A DNA stretch of 64,000 bases from NCBI GenBank assembly GCA_024516035.1, contig CM044957.1, forward strand, positions 1,136,613-1,200,612, given 5' to 3'. A program made the position numbers and the translations under genes. Below the pieces are notes generated by a model. It searched no databases. It had not been told where the DNA came from and saw nothing but the letters and a program-made list of their open reading frames with translations. Positions 1 through 12,300 of this stretch are shown in pieces. The stretch is from Bactericera cockerelli (Eukaryota > Arthropoda > Insecta > Hemiptera > Triozidae). Each line of letters opens with the position of its first letter. Position 1 is the stretch's first letter.

Positions 1-515
1 ATTTTTTGACTTTTTTGTCCAAAATTTCGGATTTTCTTAAATATCAGAGTCTAATTATAATTAATTAAAAAATAAATATAAATATCCTATGTAAAACAAT
101 AATATGCATATATATATAAAATTTCATTAAAATCGGGTGTACCGTTCACGAGATATAAGCGTTTAAGTAAAAAGTTAGTGGTCAGGCGCATGGTCTCTTT
201 CACCCGGAACCGCTAGTACAAATTCGATGAATTTAAAATGGGACCATCTACAGAATGTCTCCTAGATGTGTGCAACATTTCATCAAAATCCGTCGAGTAG
301 TTTCCGAGATTTGCGCGTTACAAGGAATCGTTTTAACAGACCGACGGATCGACGGATCGACAGACCGACAGACGGACACAAAACCAAATTTGCTCAGGAG
401 GTTATGAAACGTCCAGAAATATGAAAAAAATTGAAATCGGAGCAAAAAAATATTTTTTTTTTACAAAAACGAACACAATACTTCCGATTTCTAATATTAG
501 AAATTTCTCGGAAGT
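1..515 (+). repeat. Interspersed repeat Rep1, 5' part cut by window edge
   Basis: First of many copies of a roughly 0.7-kb interspersed repeat, here called Rep1. Shared landmarks are a phrase around 185-225 (GTCAGGCGCATGGTCTC), a run of ACAG-type short repeats near 340-375, and a terminal hairpin near 481-515 (ACTTCCGA, an inner TTTCTAATATTAGAAA palindrome, then TCGGAAGT). Other copies are at 12470, 21087, 22660, 23340, 24240, 57120, 57535 and 63255. No coding capacity is seen. The class is unclear: a non-autonomous element whose 3' end is a hairpin. Confidence 0.7.
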
Positions 516-519
516 AATA

Positions 520-657
520 CGATGTGTGCAAGGGATAAGGTGGAAGAGGAAAAGAAACAGCAGATCTTTTGATGAGAAGAAAAATACAAATACTATGCGT
601 GCAAGGGATAAGGCGGAAGAGGAAAATAAATAGCAGATCTTATGATGAGAAGAAAAA
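520..657 (+). repeat. 65-bp satellite, left block (about 2 units)
   Basis: Two units of the 65-bp satellite that continues at 2885-3690, recognised by TATGCGTGCAAGGGATAAGG and GCAGATCTTATGATGAGAAG. The array is interrupted here by the TIR element at 658-2890, so left and right blocks were once one array. Confidence 0.75.
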
Positions 658-2890
658 TATTAGAGACATTTCGCATTGATCGTTATCGGGTCCCGATAAT
701 CAATCCCCATAACGTAAGTTTATCGGTTTCGTGTCTCGTAGGAAGAAGATTTTTTTACATTTCGCATCATCACGATACCCGATAACGAAAACTCTAGCGC
801 CTCTACCGGATATTCTAAGAAAGCTTTTCATCCAAACTAAACAAATATTTTTGAAATCTAAATTTTCAATTCATTCTCTTTTCGACTTTTGTAGGTAACT
901 ATGTTCTGCTTTAAATCTATACCTATATATATAAATGCCAAAGTTAACAGTCAATCACTCATTCATCTCGATTTCTCAGCACTGGTATTGATTTTATATT
1001 GTAGATGGGCAATACGAAAGGATTTTATTATATTCTAACTGGGGCGCCAGCCGCGGGGGAAAAAGAGAGTCCTAGAAAGTGTGTGGTGTGTGTGTTTGTC
1101 TGGTGTCTGTGTGTTGTGTGTGTCTTTTAATTATTTACTATTGCCAAACCTTCTCTGTAATTACTATTATCTAGCCAGCTGATGGAGGGTTCTTTAAGGA
1201 AAGCGGGGTTGATTTGAAGACGCTCAAAGAAATGCAGTATCTCCTTGCTTATTAAAACAGAGAGCCTTTCCTGAACCAGCTCCTTCAGCTGACGTTTTTG
1301 CAGTTTAGGATTTATGATCCTAGAATTCTCTGAACTCTCTGTCTCTGAGCCTGCGCGTATCTTCTCTGCCATTCTGGATTTTTCTTCGTCAGGAATCGTG
1401 GCGTCAAAGAAGGCCAGGCCAACCGTCTCTGCATTTAAATTGCAGAGGTGGTTTGAAAATTTGGTCAAACTTCTGTCTGCTATTTCTTCATCAATAGTCT
1501 CGTACTCTAGTACTTACCAAAGCACGCGACCGGGTCGCGCGACTGGTAGGAGCGACTTTAAGCAGCAAAATGGTCGCGGTCGCTAGGATCGGAATTACAC
1601 CTTAAGAGACTCTGCAACATTTTGAAGTCTTGCATAGGTGCCAGCTGGGCCTTAAGGGCATTAAACCACGCTTTGCAATATACCCTAGGAATCGTCAGGA
1701 TTATGTCCAAGCGCTTCCATCGTTGCTTCTAGTACTCGAGTGGCATTTCTGTCAGTCATCCCACACCGATCCAAAATCAGAGATAGCTTCATGGTTAGAA
1801 ATTCCCTGGTGCCTCGCATTTTTTTGCAACCAGAAGGTCCAGGAAGTTCTTCGCTATCTTGAGAAGATGAGAAGTGAAAATGTCCATTTACATTACATGT
1901 CTACCTGTTAGGAGTCTCAGCCCCCAGAGTCTTAAAAGAAAAATAAAACTTCTTTTCTAAAATAATTATGGTCAAAACATTATAAAGTAGATAGATGCAT
2001 GTATTAGCCATGTTCATTTATAACATAGAAAAATGCATGTACTACCATGGTTGCATTATAGAAAATGCATTCTACGCTCGATTTTTAGAGGAAAAGGTGC
2101 ATTTTGCTCGACGGACTAAAAGTTTTAAAAAGTAAAGTTTTGACCATAATATTTCTAGAAAAGAAATTAAGTGTCCAAAATAAAATAGTCAAAACAATGT
2201 AAGCTTTCATTTGAGATAAACTTAAAGACAAAATACTGAGCCGTTCCGGAGTTACGGCTCCGAAGCCTCGCTCACCAGCCAAAAATCGCGATTTTTTCAA
2301 ACTTTGAGCGCCTAGCGGCAATTTATTTTAATATCTGGATATACTGCACACTTTGTAGGGTTGGTAGATAAAACATTCTGACATTGATTTTTTAAAACCA
2401 CCCTAACTGTGCATCTTCCAAATGATCCATTATGGCAAAGTCCAATTCATCATCATTTATTTCACCTATCTTATTCAGAAAAAAAGTGCTTCTTCAATTG
2501 ACATAATTACACAGAATATAAAAAACTGTTAAACACAGATAAAACAAAAAAAATGCAGATAAAAGAGAAAAAATAATACCTACTTGCCAAAAAAAATCTT
2601 AAATTTATCAGAATTAAAATGTAAAAATTAATTCTACTGTATGTAAAAAACTGAGCACGGAGGTTTAGTATTACCTATATTTATATATTTTTTGAAATCA
2701 CGCGGTATTTTGAGTCAAAAATTTCTTTATCGTTTACGAAGAGAGAACCCCATAATCCACTCGAATTATGGGGATCCCGATAACCATAACCAAACTCCGA
2801 TAATTTTGGTCATGCGCAGAGACGCAAATTCGAGACTTTATCGTTATGGGGATAGGTTATCGGGTCCCGATAACTTTGCGAAATCTTACT
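658..2890. mobile_element. TIR DNA element, copy 1 (about 2.2 kb, inactive)
   Basis: A repeat present twice in the window (also 8010-10235), here inserted in the 65-bp satellite. The ends are imperfect inverted repeats sharing ATTTCGCA, a TTATCGGG..CCCGATAA block and ATCCCCATAACG. The sequence TATTA occurs just outside both ends and may be the target duplication. Inside are broken reading frames on the - strand (see 1127-1911) and a partly deleted TTAA-type MITE near 1505-1608. The superfamily is not identified. Confidence 0.6.
1127..1911 (-). pseudogene. Decayed ORF of the 2.2-kb TIR element, copy 1
   Basis: The - strand holds a 113-codon open stretch (1127-1468) with matching but diverged sequence in the second element copy (8691-8924). 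Both contain the stretch FFDATIPDEEKS, so this is one ancestral protein. A further block, matching 9210-9404 in copy 2, lies upstream around 1700-1890 and is interrupted. The relic of a TTAA MITE sits between the two blocks. I do not recognise the protein family; presumably it is the element's own gene. Not functional: interrupted and frame-broken. Confidence 0.5.
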
Positions 2891-3690
2891 ATTATGCGTG
2901 CAAGGGATAGGGTGGAAGAGAAAAAGAAATAGCAGATCTGATGATGAGAAGAAAAATACTATGCGTGCAAGAGATAAGGTGGAAGAGAAAAAGAAATAGA
3001 TCTTATGATGTGAAGAAAAATACTATGCGTGCAAGAGATAAGGTGGAAGTGAAAAAGAAATAGCAGATCTTATGATGAGAAGACAAATACTATGCGTGCA
3101 AGGGATAAAGTGGAAGTGAAAAAGAAATAGCAGATCTTATTATGAGAAGAAAAAAAACGATGCGTGCAAGGGATAATTTGGAAGAGGAAAAGAAATAGCA
3201 GATCTTTTGATGAGAAGAAAAATACAAGTACTATGCGTGCAAGGGATAAGGTGGAAGTGAAAAAGAAATAGCAGATCTTATTATGAGAAGAAAAATACGA
3301 TGCGTGCAAGGGATAATTTGGAAGAGGAAAAGAAATAGCAGATCTTATGATGAGAAGAAAAATGCTATGCGTGCAAGGGATAAGGTGGAAGAGGAAAAGA
3401 AATAGCAGATCTTTTCATGAGAAGAAAAATACAAATACTATACGTGCAAGGGATAAGGTGGACGAGGAAAAGAAATAACAGGTCTTATGATGAGATGAAA
3501 AATACTATGCGTGCAAGAGATAAGGTGGAATTGAAAAAGAAATAGCAGATCTTATGATGAGAAGACAAATACTATGCGTGCAAGGGATAAGTTGGAGGTG
3601 AAAAAGAAATAGCAGATCTTATTATGAGAAGACAAATACTATGCGTGCAAGAGATAAGGTGGAAGAGGAAGGGGAGAACAAAGCAAGAGA
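2885..3690 (+). repeat. 65-bp tandem satellite, right block (about 12 units)
   Basis: Tandem units of about 65 bp, each with TATGCGTGCAAG(G/A)GATAA, a purine-rich stretch and AGCAGATCTTATGATGAGAAG. Units differ by small substitutions and some lose a few bases. The array fades into unique sequence after 3690 (GGGGAGAACAAAGC). Confidence 0.85.
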
Positions 3691-4261
3691 ATTCGAAGAT
3701 GTTTTTTAAATTATTTTACAATGGAGCAGAGCAAATAGGAAGGAATAGTGTTGGAATTGTGCTAGACAAACATAAAAAGACAAACGGATAGAAGACATGG
3801 TATTGTAGCACCACAAGTGGGTTTAGGTGATTAGAGAAAAGAGGCATACTGGAGAGCAGCGGAAGAAAATACTAATGAGAGAATTTATCTAGCATGAATG
3901 AAACACAGAATATCAATTGACATAACAGATATAAAGGACTTAGTGCAAAAAGGCTAATCGGAGTGTTAGCTAGATATCCTTTAAGCCTAATGGAGAAATT
4001 AACAGATGATTCCAGTGCATAGTGATAATCGAATAATTAGTGTTTAAAAATCATGTCCACACTGGTAAAATGTTGTTTGCTTTTAATATTACGAGTAAAC
4101 TGATTGTTTAAAAAACGACAGAAAAAAATGTCCGTTAGAGAGATTTTAGAATTAGCAGATATAATTTGAAATTTGGCTTTAATGTTCTTCTGAGCAACAT
4201 TACCTAATAAGTGTAATAACCGATTTACCAATGCCCCATTAGCAACTAAGCGACAAAAAAG
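3691..4261. other. Unassigned intergenic sequence
   Basis: AT-rich sequence without a credible gene. The only longish ORF (4037-4369, - strand) runs into the SINE at 4262 and has no recognisable domain. Confidence 0.4.
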
Positions 4262-4500
4262 CTTCTGTGGCGTAATGATTGTGACTACTGTCCGTAGTCC
4301 AGAGATCTTACGTTCGATTTCCGGTTGGAGCAGACTTTTCGAACAGAAAATTTTGTTCCCCCCGAACACGTGAGGCTGACATTTCTGGCCCTACCCAGGC
4401 AAGGTGGGGCTAATGTGGGTAGCTGGTATTATTCAAAGCGGATGGAGTGTAAAACCTCCGTCCTGACTATCTCAAATCAGAAGTTTAAAACCAAATGAAA
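4262..4500 (+). repeat. tRNA-headed SINE, family T1
   Basis: The head looks like a degenerate tRNA gene: an A-box-like TGTGGCGTAATGATTG and a B-box-like ACGTTCGATTTCC about 50 bp later. A body follows with CTACCCAGGCAAGGTGGGGC, TAATGTGGGTAGCTGG and GTAAAACCTCC. The same head is found on the - strand at 7000-7140. The body is also attached to 5S-rRNA-like heads elsewhere in the window, for example 50395 and 53217. Confidence 0.7.
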
Positions 4501-5386
4501 TTACCTGGTAAATTTTTCAATAAAAAGAAAGGCTCCACATTACATACAAGAGTGGTGGCAAAACCAGTCACATTGATAACATGTCATGTAGAACATCTGA
4601 AAAAAGTACAAAATAATCCAATAATCAACGTAGGTCGTAGAACCAGTTGGTCCTCAGCATCGAGCACTATTTGTTGATTCCAATTTATTGCAAGCCCTTT
4701 TTTCTGCCAATCTGTGACTGTGCTATATCGTTACTTCCCTGTTTTTATTTTTCTAATTCAAAATAATGAGTCCGCTCAAGTTTCTCAGCCTTTAAAATCA
4801 ATACAAATGAGAACACTTGAGTTCTAAAAAGCAATTTCAAACAAAGGTACTTGAACCTGCTCACAAAACTATAACCACTTATGTAAATTAGATTATCAAG
4901 TTGTCAATAGTCATTAGGTAAACTGCCTCTTAAATATAACTACCACTTTCCGAAAGCTTTTATTCATAATATGTACGTCATGTCCACTTTTCAAATTATT
5001 TCTAACCTCAGTCTTGTGAAAGTTTCTAACATCTGCTGACCTAAAGAAGATAGGTATTATTTTTGGCTTCCTCTCAGAGATTAGTTTTTTTTTATTTTAA
5101 AAAAATGTTATCTTCAATATTGCATTAATGAGAGCTCCTGATAGATTGGATCCATCATCTCTAAAAATCCATTTAAAATAGATTTTTAGTCTCAAAAGAA
5201 AAAGAAATAGTATTAGGTCTTAACCTAACTTATCTCTACGACACGGCTCTAAGGGCCAAATTATAAAAACAGTCGGCCTCAAGTCGGAGTTTCAACTAAT
5301 CACAGCGCACAATAGGTCGAGTTGAGGGACAGTCTGGCTTAATCTTGTTTTATAATTCGGCCCCTCATGTGTTATGTATGTAGAGG
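4501..5386. other. Unassigned intergenic sequence
   Basis: AT-rich, no ORF with a recognisable domain. Its right end (5365-5386) is a partial unit of the 49-bp tandem repeat that resumes at 5956, the two parts being separated by the MITE at 5387. Confidence 0.4.
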
Positions 5387-5955
5387 GGGCGCATCACGAT
5401 TCGTCTCAAAAAGGGTTTTTTAAAAAGGTTGCAATCTCAGGTATAAAAATGACCACACGATTCGTCTCAAATTATTATCTTAGCGAAAAAGTAAACAACA
5501 CGATTCGTCTCAGTGCAACATTCTAAGTACCGTACATATTGAGGGATTTTTTATTATTCAACATTAAATTACGGAATTACCTTCTATGTATATCAGGCTT
5601 TGGCCTTCTATGTATTAGGCATGGCCTACTATGCATTTTACCTAACCCTATTTTAAACCTAAGGCATTGCCTTCTATGTATTTTACCTAACCCTACTGTC
5701 AAACACTCAAATAAACACTGATAACAAAGATGACTGTTACTGGTTCAAAACAATAACATCGTGAACATCGCCATTTTATAGGGATTTTTTTTTGGTGCGA
5801 GAGGGAATTTTTTCTTATGGGGATAGTTTGAAAGGGATATTATATATTTTCGATTTTTGAGTATTTGAGACGAATCGTGTTTTGTTTTTCTTGAGACGAA
5901 TCGTGTTGTGAAAAAGGTCACCTCAGGTAGTTTGAGACGAATCGTGAAACCCCCG
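5387..5955. mobile_element. MITE with three inverted motif copies at each end
   Basis: A 569-bp non-autonomous TIR element. GTAGAGG flanks both sides (5380-5386 and 5956-5962), consistent with a 7-8 bp target duplication. The motif CACGATTCGTCTCA occurs directly at 5395, 5456 and 5499, and as its complement at 5866, 5892 and 5933. This arrangement of subterminal sites is expected for transposase binding in hAT-, P- or Mutator-like elements. The family is not identified, and there is no transposase inside. Confidence 0.75.
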
Positions 5956-6092
5956 GTAGAGGTTAGGGACAGTAGGTAATAAACCATACCCATATGTTAT
6001 GTAGGTAGAGGGTAGGGACAGTAGGTAACAAACCATACTCATGTGTTATGTAGGTAGAGGGCAGGGACAGTAGGTAACAAACCATACTGAAG
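5956..6092 (+). repeat. 49-bp tandem repeat (about 2.8 units)
   Basis: Units begin GTAGAGG at 5956, 6005 and 6054 and contain AGGGACAGTAGGTAA and ACCATAC. A partial unit at 5365-5386 shows the preceding MITE jumped into this repeat. Confidence 0.8.
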
Positions 6093-6205
6093 AGGGGACC
6101 TCAACATGATTCAGAAATCTTTTGGTTCAAAGACTTGGTGGGTAGATTTTTTTACTACATATTTTAAAAATTGAAATCTTCCAAGTAAGGTGAGTGAGGA
6201 GGCAG

Positions 6206-6397
6206 CTCCACTCTTCTGTCTTGGCTCTTGGCTTCATCTTCGTGAACATGGTCATCCACTTCATGAACTTCGCCAATCATCTCTCCGACAACCTTCACCA
6301 CATTGTCACCATCCGCGCCATCCGCAACGTCTACGCTTACAGCTTCTGCCTCGCCATCGTGCCCCTCAACATCCAGTCTCTGAGCCTCTCCTGGAAG
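6206..6397 (+). CDS. Gustatory receptor exon (first mapped)
   Basis: Begins after a CAG (6203-6205) and ends before GTAACC, phase 0 at both sides, 64 codons. It encodes a hydrophobic segment LGFIFVNMVIHFMNF followed by a second amphipathic stretch. An in-frame TGA at 6191-6193 shows the coding part starts downstream of it, so an acceptor at 6205 is preferred, although 6194 or 6198 are alternatives. It might also be the initiating exon from an internal Met. Confidence 0.6.
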
Positions 6398-9300
6398 GTA
6401 ACCTCACTCACGGGGCAGTCGGTCGGTCTAGACAACATAATGAAATATAGGCTATCATGTCAAAAACAGGAGCTGCACCCCAAATAAAGCTACATAGAAA
6501 CCTATCCAGTAACCGTAAAGTTTCAATTATTTGCTATACAGAGGTTAGCACTGACCAAAAATAAACGACCTATCCAAAAGTGGATGAATAAAATTTAAGC
6601 TCGTTTTTGACTGTATATTTTTTGTAAACAATTTTGTTTACGAAGCAATGATAATGTATTCCAACTTTAAAAAATAAAAATGTCACATGCGTTATTGTTG
6701 TTTGAGTGGATATATTGCTAGTCTGGTAATCCAGGGAGCGTAAGGTCCTGCTTGTTCGAATGTCTACAACTAGCTTTTGCAAAATAATAATACTAATAAT
6801 TCCGTGTCCGTGAGATAGGTATTGATACCTAAATCACGGTGCTGAGAGGATTTTATGGACGCCAAGATTCAATGTCTAGGCTCCTTTCATGTCCATTGAT
6901 TCTATTTGGTTTTAACGTCCTGACTAGAGGTAGACAGGACAGGGGTTTTACCCTCCATTCGCTGAGAATCGTACCAGCTACCCACATTAACCTCACCCAG
7001 CCTGGGTAGGGCCGGAATTGCCAGCCTCACGTGTTCGGAGGGAACAGATTTTTCTGTGCGAAAAGTCTGCTCCAACCGGGAATCGAACTCAGGATCTCTG
7101 GACTACGGACAGTAGTCACAACCGTTACGCCACGGAGGCAAAATAATATACATACTCGTATTACAAAATGATTCGTTTGTGTGTTATAATATTTAAACAC
7201 CTTCAAACTCGAGGAACACAAGTTGAATTGAGCTGCTATTTTGCAGAATTAAAAGAATGCCAGGTTAACCTAGTACATGTTACCTCGCATGGCTTGAGGT
7301 TGAAGGTTTCTTTTTCTTATATTGATTGGGAATAGTCCAGAAACGGCAAATCCAAATTTTCGAACTCGGCGACCTTCCAGATCACCGCTGTATAACTCTA
7401 TAACGCTATAACGGCCTATGTTTTTCACTTTTATCAGATGTCTCCATATTTGACCACGAAGGAGTACTTTTTCAAATCAAAAAATTCTATTCCATTTTTT
7501 AAGTTCATAATATTCCTATTTATTAAAAAAAAAAGAAGATTATTCTCATCTATGAGATACAGGTTTTGCAAGTAGGTAAATAATGAACACCTTAAAAGGA
7601 TATTCCATCCCTGGAGTGTCCAAACGATTCATCTTAATACATTTTATATGTTAATATGGGGTGTTTACCGTTTATTAAGGTTGGTCTATTCTCATGACTT
7701 TTTGATCCGGAAGGCCGCCGAGGTCGGAAATTTGGAATTTCTGCATTTCTGGACTATTCCCAAGAATGTAGAGAAAAGAAACCCACTACCCCAAACCATG
7801 CAAGGTGGACCCCTTTTTTTGATGACAAGGTTGCTGGATTATTAGGTTTTACGCTATTCAACCCGATCATTACTTCAAAAATCTCATTAGAGGAGATTTT
7901 TGACAAAGTATTAGCAAAGTTCCGATGTAAACGAAACCTTTTTATTTTATGTAAATTTAAATTCTCCATTGAATTTATTTATTTAATCCAAGCACTATTA
8001 AAAGGGACATTAGAGACATTTCGCATTTTACTTATGGGGTCCCCATAATCAATCCCCATAATGATAAGTTTATCGGTTTCGTGTCTCGTAGGAAGAAGAT
8101 TTTTTACATTTCGCATCATCACGATACACGATAACGAAAACTCTAGCGCCTCTACCGGATATTCTAAGAAAGCTTTTCATCCAAACAAAATAATATATTT
8201 TTGAAATTTAAATTTTCAATAAATTCTCTTTTCGACTATTGTAGGTAACTATGTTCTGCTTTAAATCTATACCTATATATAAATGCCAAAGTTAACACTC
8301 AATCACTCATTCATCTCGATTTGTAGAAGGCTGAAAGGCTGAAATTTTGTAGGTCACTTTTAGGTCTTAGATCCCCCGGTCCTACGAAGAAAGGATATTA
8401 TTATATTCGCTAGGATCGGAATTGCACCTACAATAGTGCTCCTTTTCCACCGCGGCTGGCGCCGCGGAGGGAAAGGAGCGCATTTACATGAAAAAACGCG
8501 CATTTTCACCTTTCCATCACTGTTTCTCCGTACCGATAAATTTCTGGTGGCTTAAAATGTATGTCTAGGTTGATTTTATATTGTAGATGTACAATAAGAA
8601 AGAATTTTATTATATTCTAACTGGGGCGCCAGCCGCGGGGGAAAAAGAGAGTCCTAGAAAGTGTGTGGTGTGTGTCTTTTAATGATTTAACTATTGCCAA
8701 ACCTTCTCTGTAATTACTATTATCTGGCCAGCTGATGGAGGGTTCTTTAAGGAAAGCGGGGTTGATTTGAAGATCCTAGAATTCTCTGAACTCTCTGTCT
8801 CTGATCCTGCGGATATCTTCTCTGCCATTTTGGATTTTTCTTCGTCAGGAATCGTGGCGTCAAAGAAGGCCAGGCCAACTGTCTCTCCACATAAATTGCA
8901 GAGGTGGTTTGAAAATTTGGTCAAACCTCTGTCTGCTATTTCTTCATCAATAGTCTCGTACTCTTAAAGGTGCAATTCCGATCCTAGCGACCGCAACGCG
9001 CGACAGGCGACTGAAGCTAACTACTGCTATCTGTGTATTTTAATGAAGTACTTACCAAAGCACGCGACTGGTAGGAGTGACTTTAAGCAGCAAAATGGTC
9101 GCGGTCGCTAGGATCGGAATTACACCTTAAGAGACTCTGCAACATTTTGAAGTCTTGCATAGGTGCCAGCTGGGCCTCAGTTGCATTAAACCACGCTTTG
9201 CAATATACCCTAGGAATCGTAAGGATTATGTCTAAGCGCTTCCATCGTTGCTTCTGGTACTAGAGTGGCATTTCTGTCAGTTATCCCACACCGATCCAAA

Positions 9301-12300
9301 ATCAGAGATAGCTTCATGGTTAGAAATTCCCTGGTGACTCGCATTCTTTTGCAACCAGAAGGTCCAGGAAGTTCCTCGTTATCTTGAGAAGTGCAAATGT
9401 CCATTTACATTACATGTCTACCTGGTAGGAGTCTCAGCCCCCAGAGTCTTAAAAGAAAAATAAAACTTCTTTTCTAAAAATAATTATGGTCAAAAACATT
9501 TAATAACAGTTAGAATAGAATGGCATGTATTAGCCATGTATTAATATAAAAATGATACCTACTCTCGTTTTTGATTGAAAAGGTGCCATTTTGCTCGCTC
9601 GGACTAAAGTTTTTTAAGACTAAAAGTTTTTGACCATAATTATTTTTAGAAAAGAAGTTTAAACGTGTTCAGAATATAAACATTCAAAACAATGTAAGCT
9701 TTCATTTGAGATAAACTTAAAGACAAAGTACTGAGCCGTTCCGGAGTTACGATCGCTCACCAGCCAAAAATCGCGATTTTTCCAAACTTTGAGCGCCCAG
9801 CGGCTATTTATTTTAATATCTGGATAGACTGCACACTTTGTAGATAAAACTTTCTGACATTGTTTTTTAAAACCACCCTAACTGTGCATCTTCCAAATGA
9901 TCTATTATGGCAAAGTCCAATTCATCATCATTTATTTCACCTATCTCATTCAGGAAAAAAATGCTTCTTCAATTGACATAATTACACAGAATATAAAATA
10001 CTCTTAACACAAATGAAACAAAAATATGCAGATAAAAAGGAAAAAATAATACTTAGGTACTTGCCAAAAAAATCTTAAATTTATCAGAATTAAAATGTAA
10101 AAATTAATTCTATTGTATGTAAAAAAGTGGGCACGGAGGTTTAGTATTATATATATGTATTTTTTGAAATCACGCAGTATTTTGAGTCAAAAATTTCTTT
10201 ATCGTTTACGAAGAGAGAACCCCATAATCCCCATAATCAGCAGAAATACGTTCCCAATCACGAGAAGCCATAATAATGGATTCAATGGTTCTTTTTGATT
10301 ATTTCTAGAATTTTGAACACATGTTCTACAATTTTCAATTCTGAATATCTGCATTCATAGAAGTCCAAAACAACGAGTCTCGAGCACGTGATTTACATTT
10401 TACTATCACAAGATGTCCCTCGTAAATTTCTTTTAACAATACTTGTCCTAATTTAGTTGGAACAATTGCACGATTATTATAAATTAATAAATCATCTTCA
10501 ACACATATTTCATTTCTATGTTGCCAATTCATACGTAACATCATTTTTAGAGTCAGGCCATCCATTAATCAAATTAGATTTCAATAGCTGAAGACTTGGA
10601 TCTGTCCTCGTCATCTGGATCATCTCATTTTTTCGACTATCAGACAAACACAACTGCGATGACAAGCTGCATACCATTACCTCATGAACCATGTAGTCTT
10701 CATTTACAGAATCCTCTGGAACATCTCTTGGATATGAACGAGATAGAGCGTCTGAAATATACATTTGAGAACCTGGTTTATAAATAACTCTTAAATGATA
10801 TTTGAAGAAGCGTAATAACATACGCTGTAATCTTGCAAGAACATCATTAATACTTTTTTTTCATTATACTCATTAAAGGTTTATGATCAGAATAAACTAC
10901 TACTGGTTTTCCATATTATACGAAAGCAGTTGGTTGTAGGAGGTCTTGTCTTGGGCTCACGCGGCCAACAAGACAAATTCAATAATGTAGATTTTTAAAA
11001 TCCATCATCTTCTCTCTCAGGCAGCAGTACTCTGTTTCATCATGTACCTCGCCGACGGCTACTTTGCCGTCCATTACATACACAACCAGTTTCAGTTCAC
11101 GGAGAACAAGATGATCGCCTTTCTGGTGCCCAAGGCATTTCGAACACTCGAAACCTTCCTCCAGGTAAAAGATCAAAATTCAAGTATTGACTAGAGACCT
11201 AGGACCGAATTATAAAAAGGGTTAAAATAATCAGCCGAAATAGTAACAAGTAGGACCTAATATTAATAGATAAGTTAGATCTATCCTCTAAGGTCTTATT
11301 CATTACTGCAGTCTAACTTAATCACAGTGGTCCAATCATAGTGCATCATGTAGCTCGATCGATAAGGCAGCAGATTTGTAAACTTGTCGTCTGTGTTTCA
11401 AGTCTCAGGTTAAGCAAACATTTAATAAGGCATGTTTGAGTACTAGTGATATCACGAATGTGATTTATACAGATTGTATGATAACGATTTTCCCTCTAGA
11501 TGGTCACCTACACGGTGATCCTCAACACGCATCTGTTCAGCAACGCGCGTCTCAAGTTCATCATCCGCCGTATCTCTCACGTGGACGCACGTCTGAGTCT
11601 AGTGCGCGCGCTGCACAATCCGCGAGACACGCCCCTCAACCGCAAGATCCACGCCTTCTTTTTCTTCTTCACCGTTTCCATCTCGGCAGCCATGGCCTTC
11701 CGCCATCTGACTGTGTCCCCCTACACTGCCACTGCCATCTTGGGATTCTTCCTGCCTCATCTGCAGCCGTACGCGATTACAGCCCAGTTCATAATCTTCC
11801 TCGACCTGTTCAGCAACCGCTTTGATGCCATCAACGCGTATATAAAGAGTTTGAAGGTGTCGTGTTATAAGAAGGGTGTTGAGTTCAACGTGGCTTTGGT
11901 GAGAGGCGAGTTGACAACACTGGCTTGCGTTCACAACGACCTCTGTGACCTCTGCCAACTGGTCAACAAGTACTTCAACGTGCAGATCTTGCTGGCGGTG
12001 ACGTGCCACTTTCTGTCCATCTCGGTGGCTGCCTACACCTTCCTGTCGTCCCTAGGTGTGTTTGTCCAGAACGAGACGGTCACGGGGACGCAGATGTTGC
12101 TGCTGGTCCTCCACACTTTACTATGGATCGGGCAGAGGTTCACAATTCTCATTCTCACCGCCCAGGCTGCCATTCGCGCTCAAGTTTCGGTAGGTCTGAC
12201 CACTTTATAGAGTTTTGTTTTATTCGAAGATAAAACCCTATTAACGAGCCCTTTCCCTACACCGTATCGAGCTGAAATTTTGATATATTATGTTGTATGG

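Larger units (their letters stand above)
8010..10235. mobile_element. TIR DNA element, copy 2 (inactive)
   Basis: Second copy of the element at 658-2890, following it base by base over long stretches, for example GGTCAAACCTCTGTCTGC and GAGTCTCAGCCCCCAGAG. It differs by an extra block at 8395-8470 and by a complete TTAA MITE (8968-9126) that is half deleted in copy 1. The right end is eroded near ACCCCATAATCCCC. Confidence 0.6.

Noticed and set aside
11599..12009. 136-codon ORF on the - strand
   Set aside because: Shadow of gustatory receptor exon 3.
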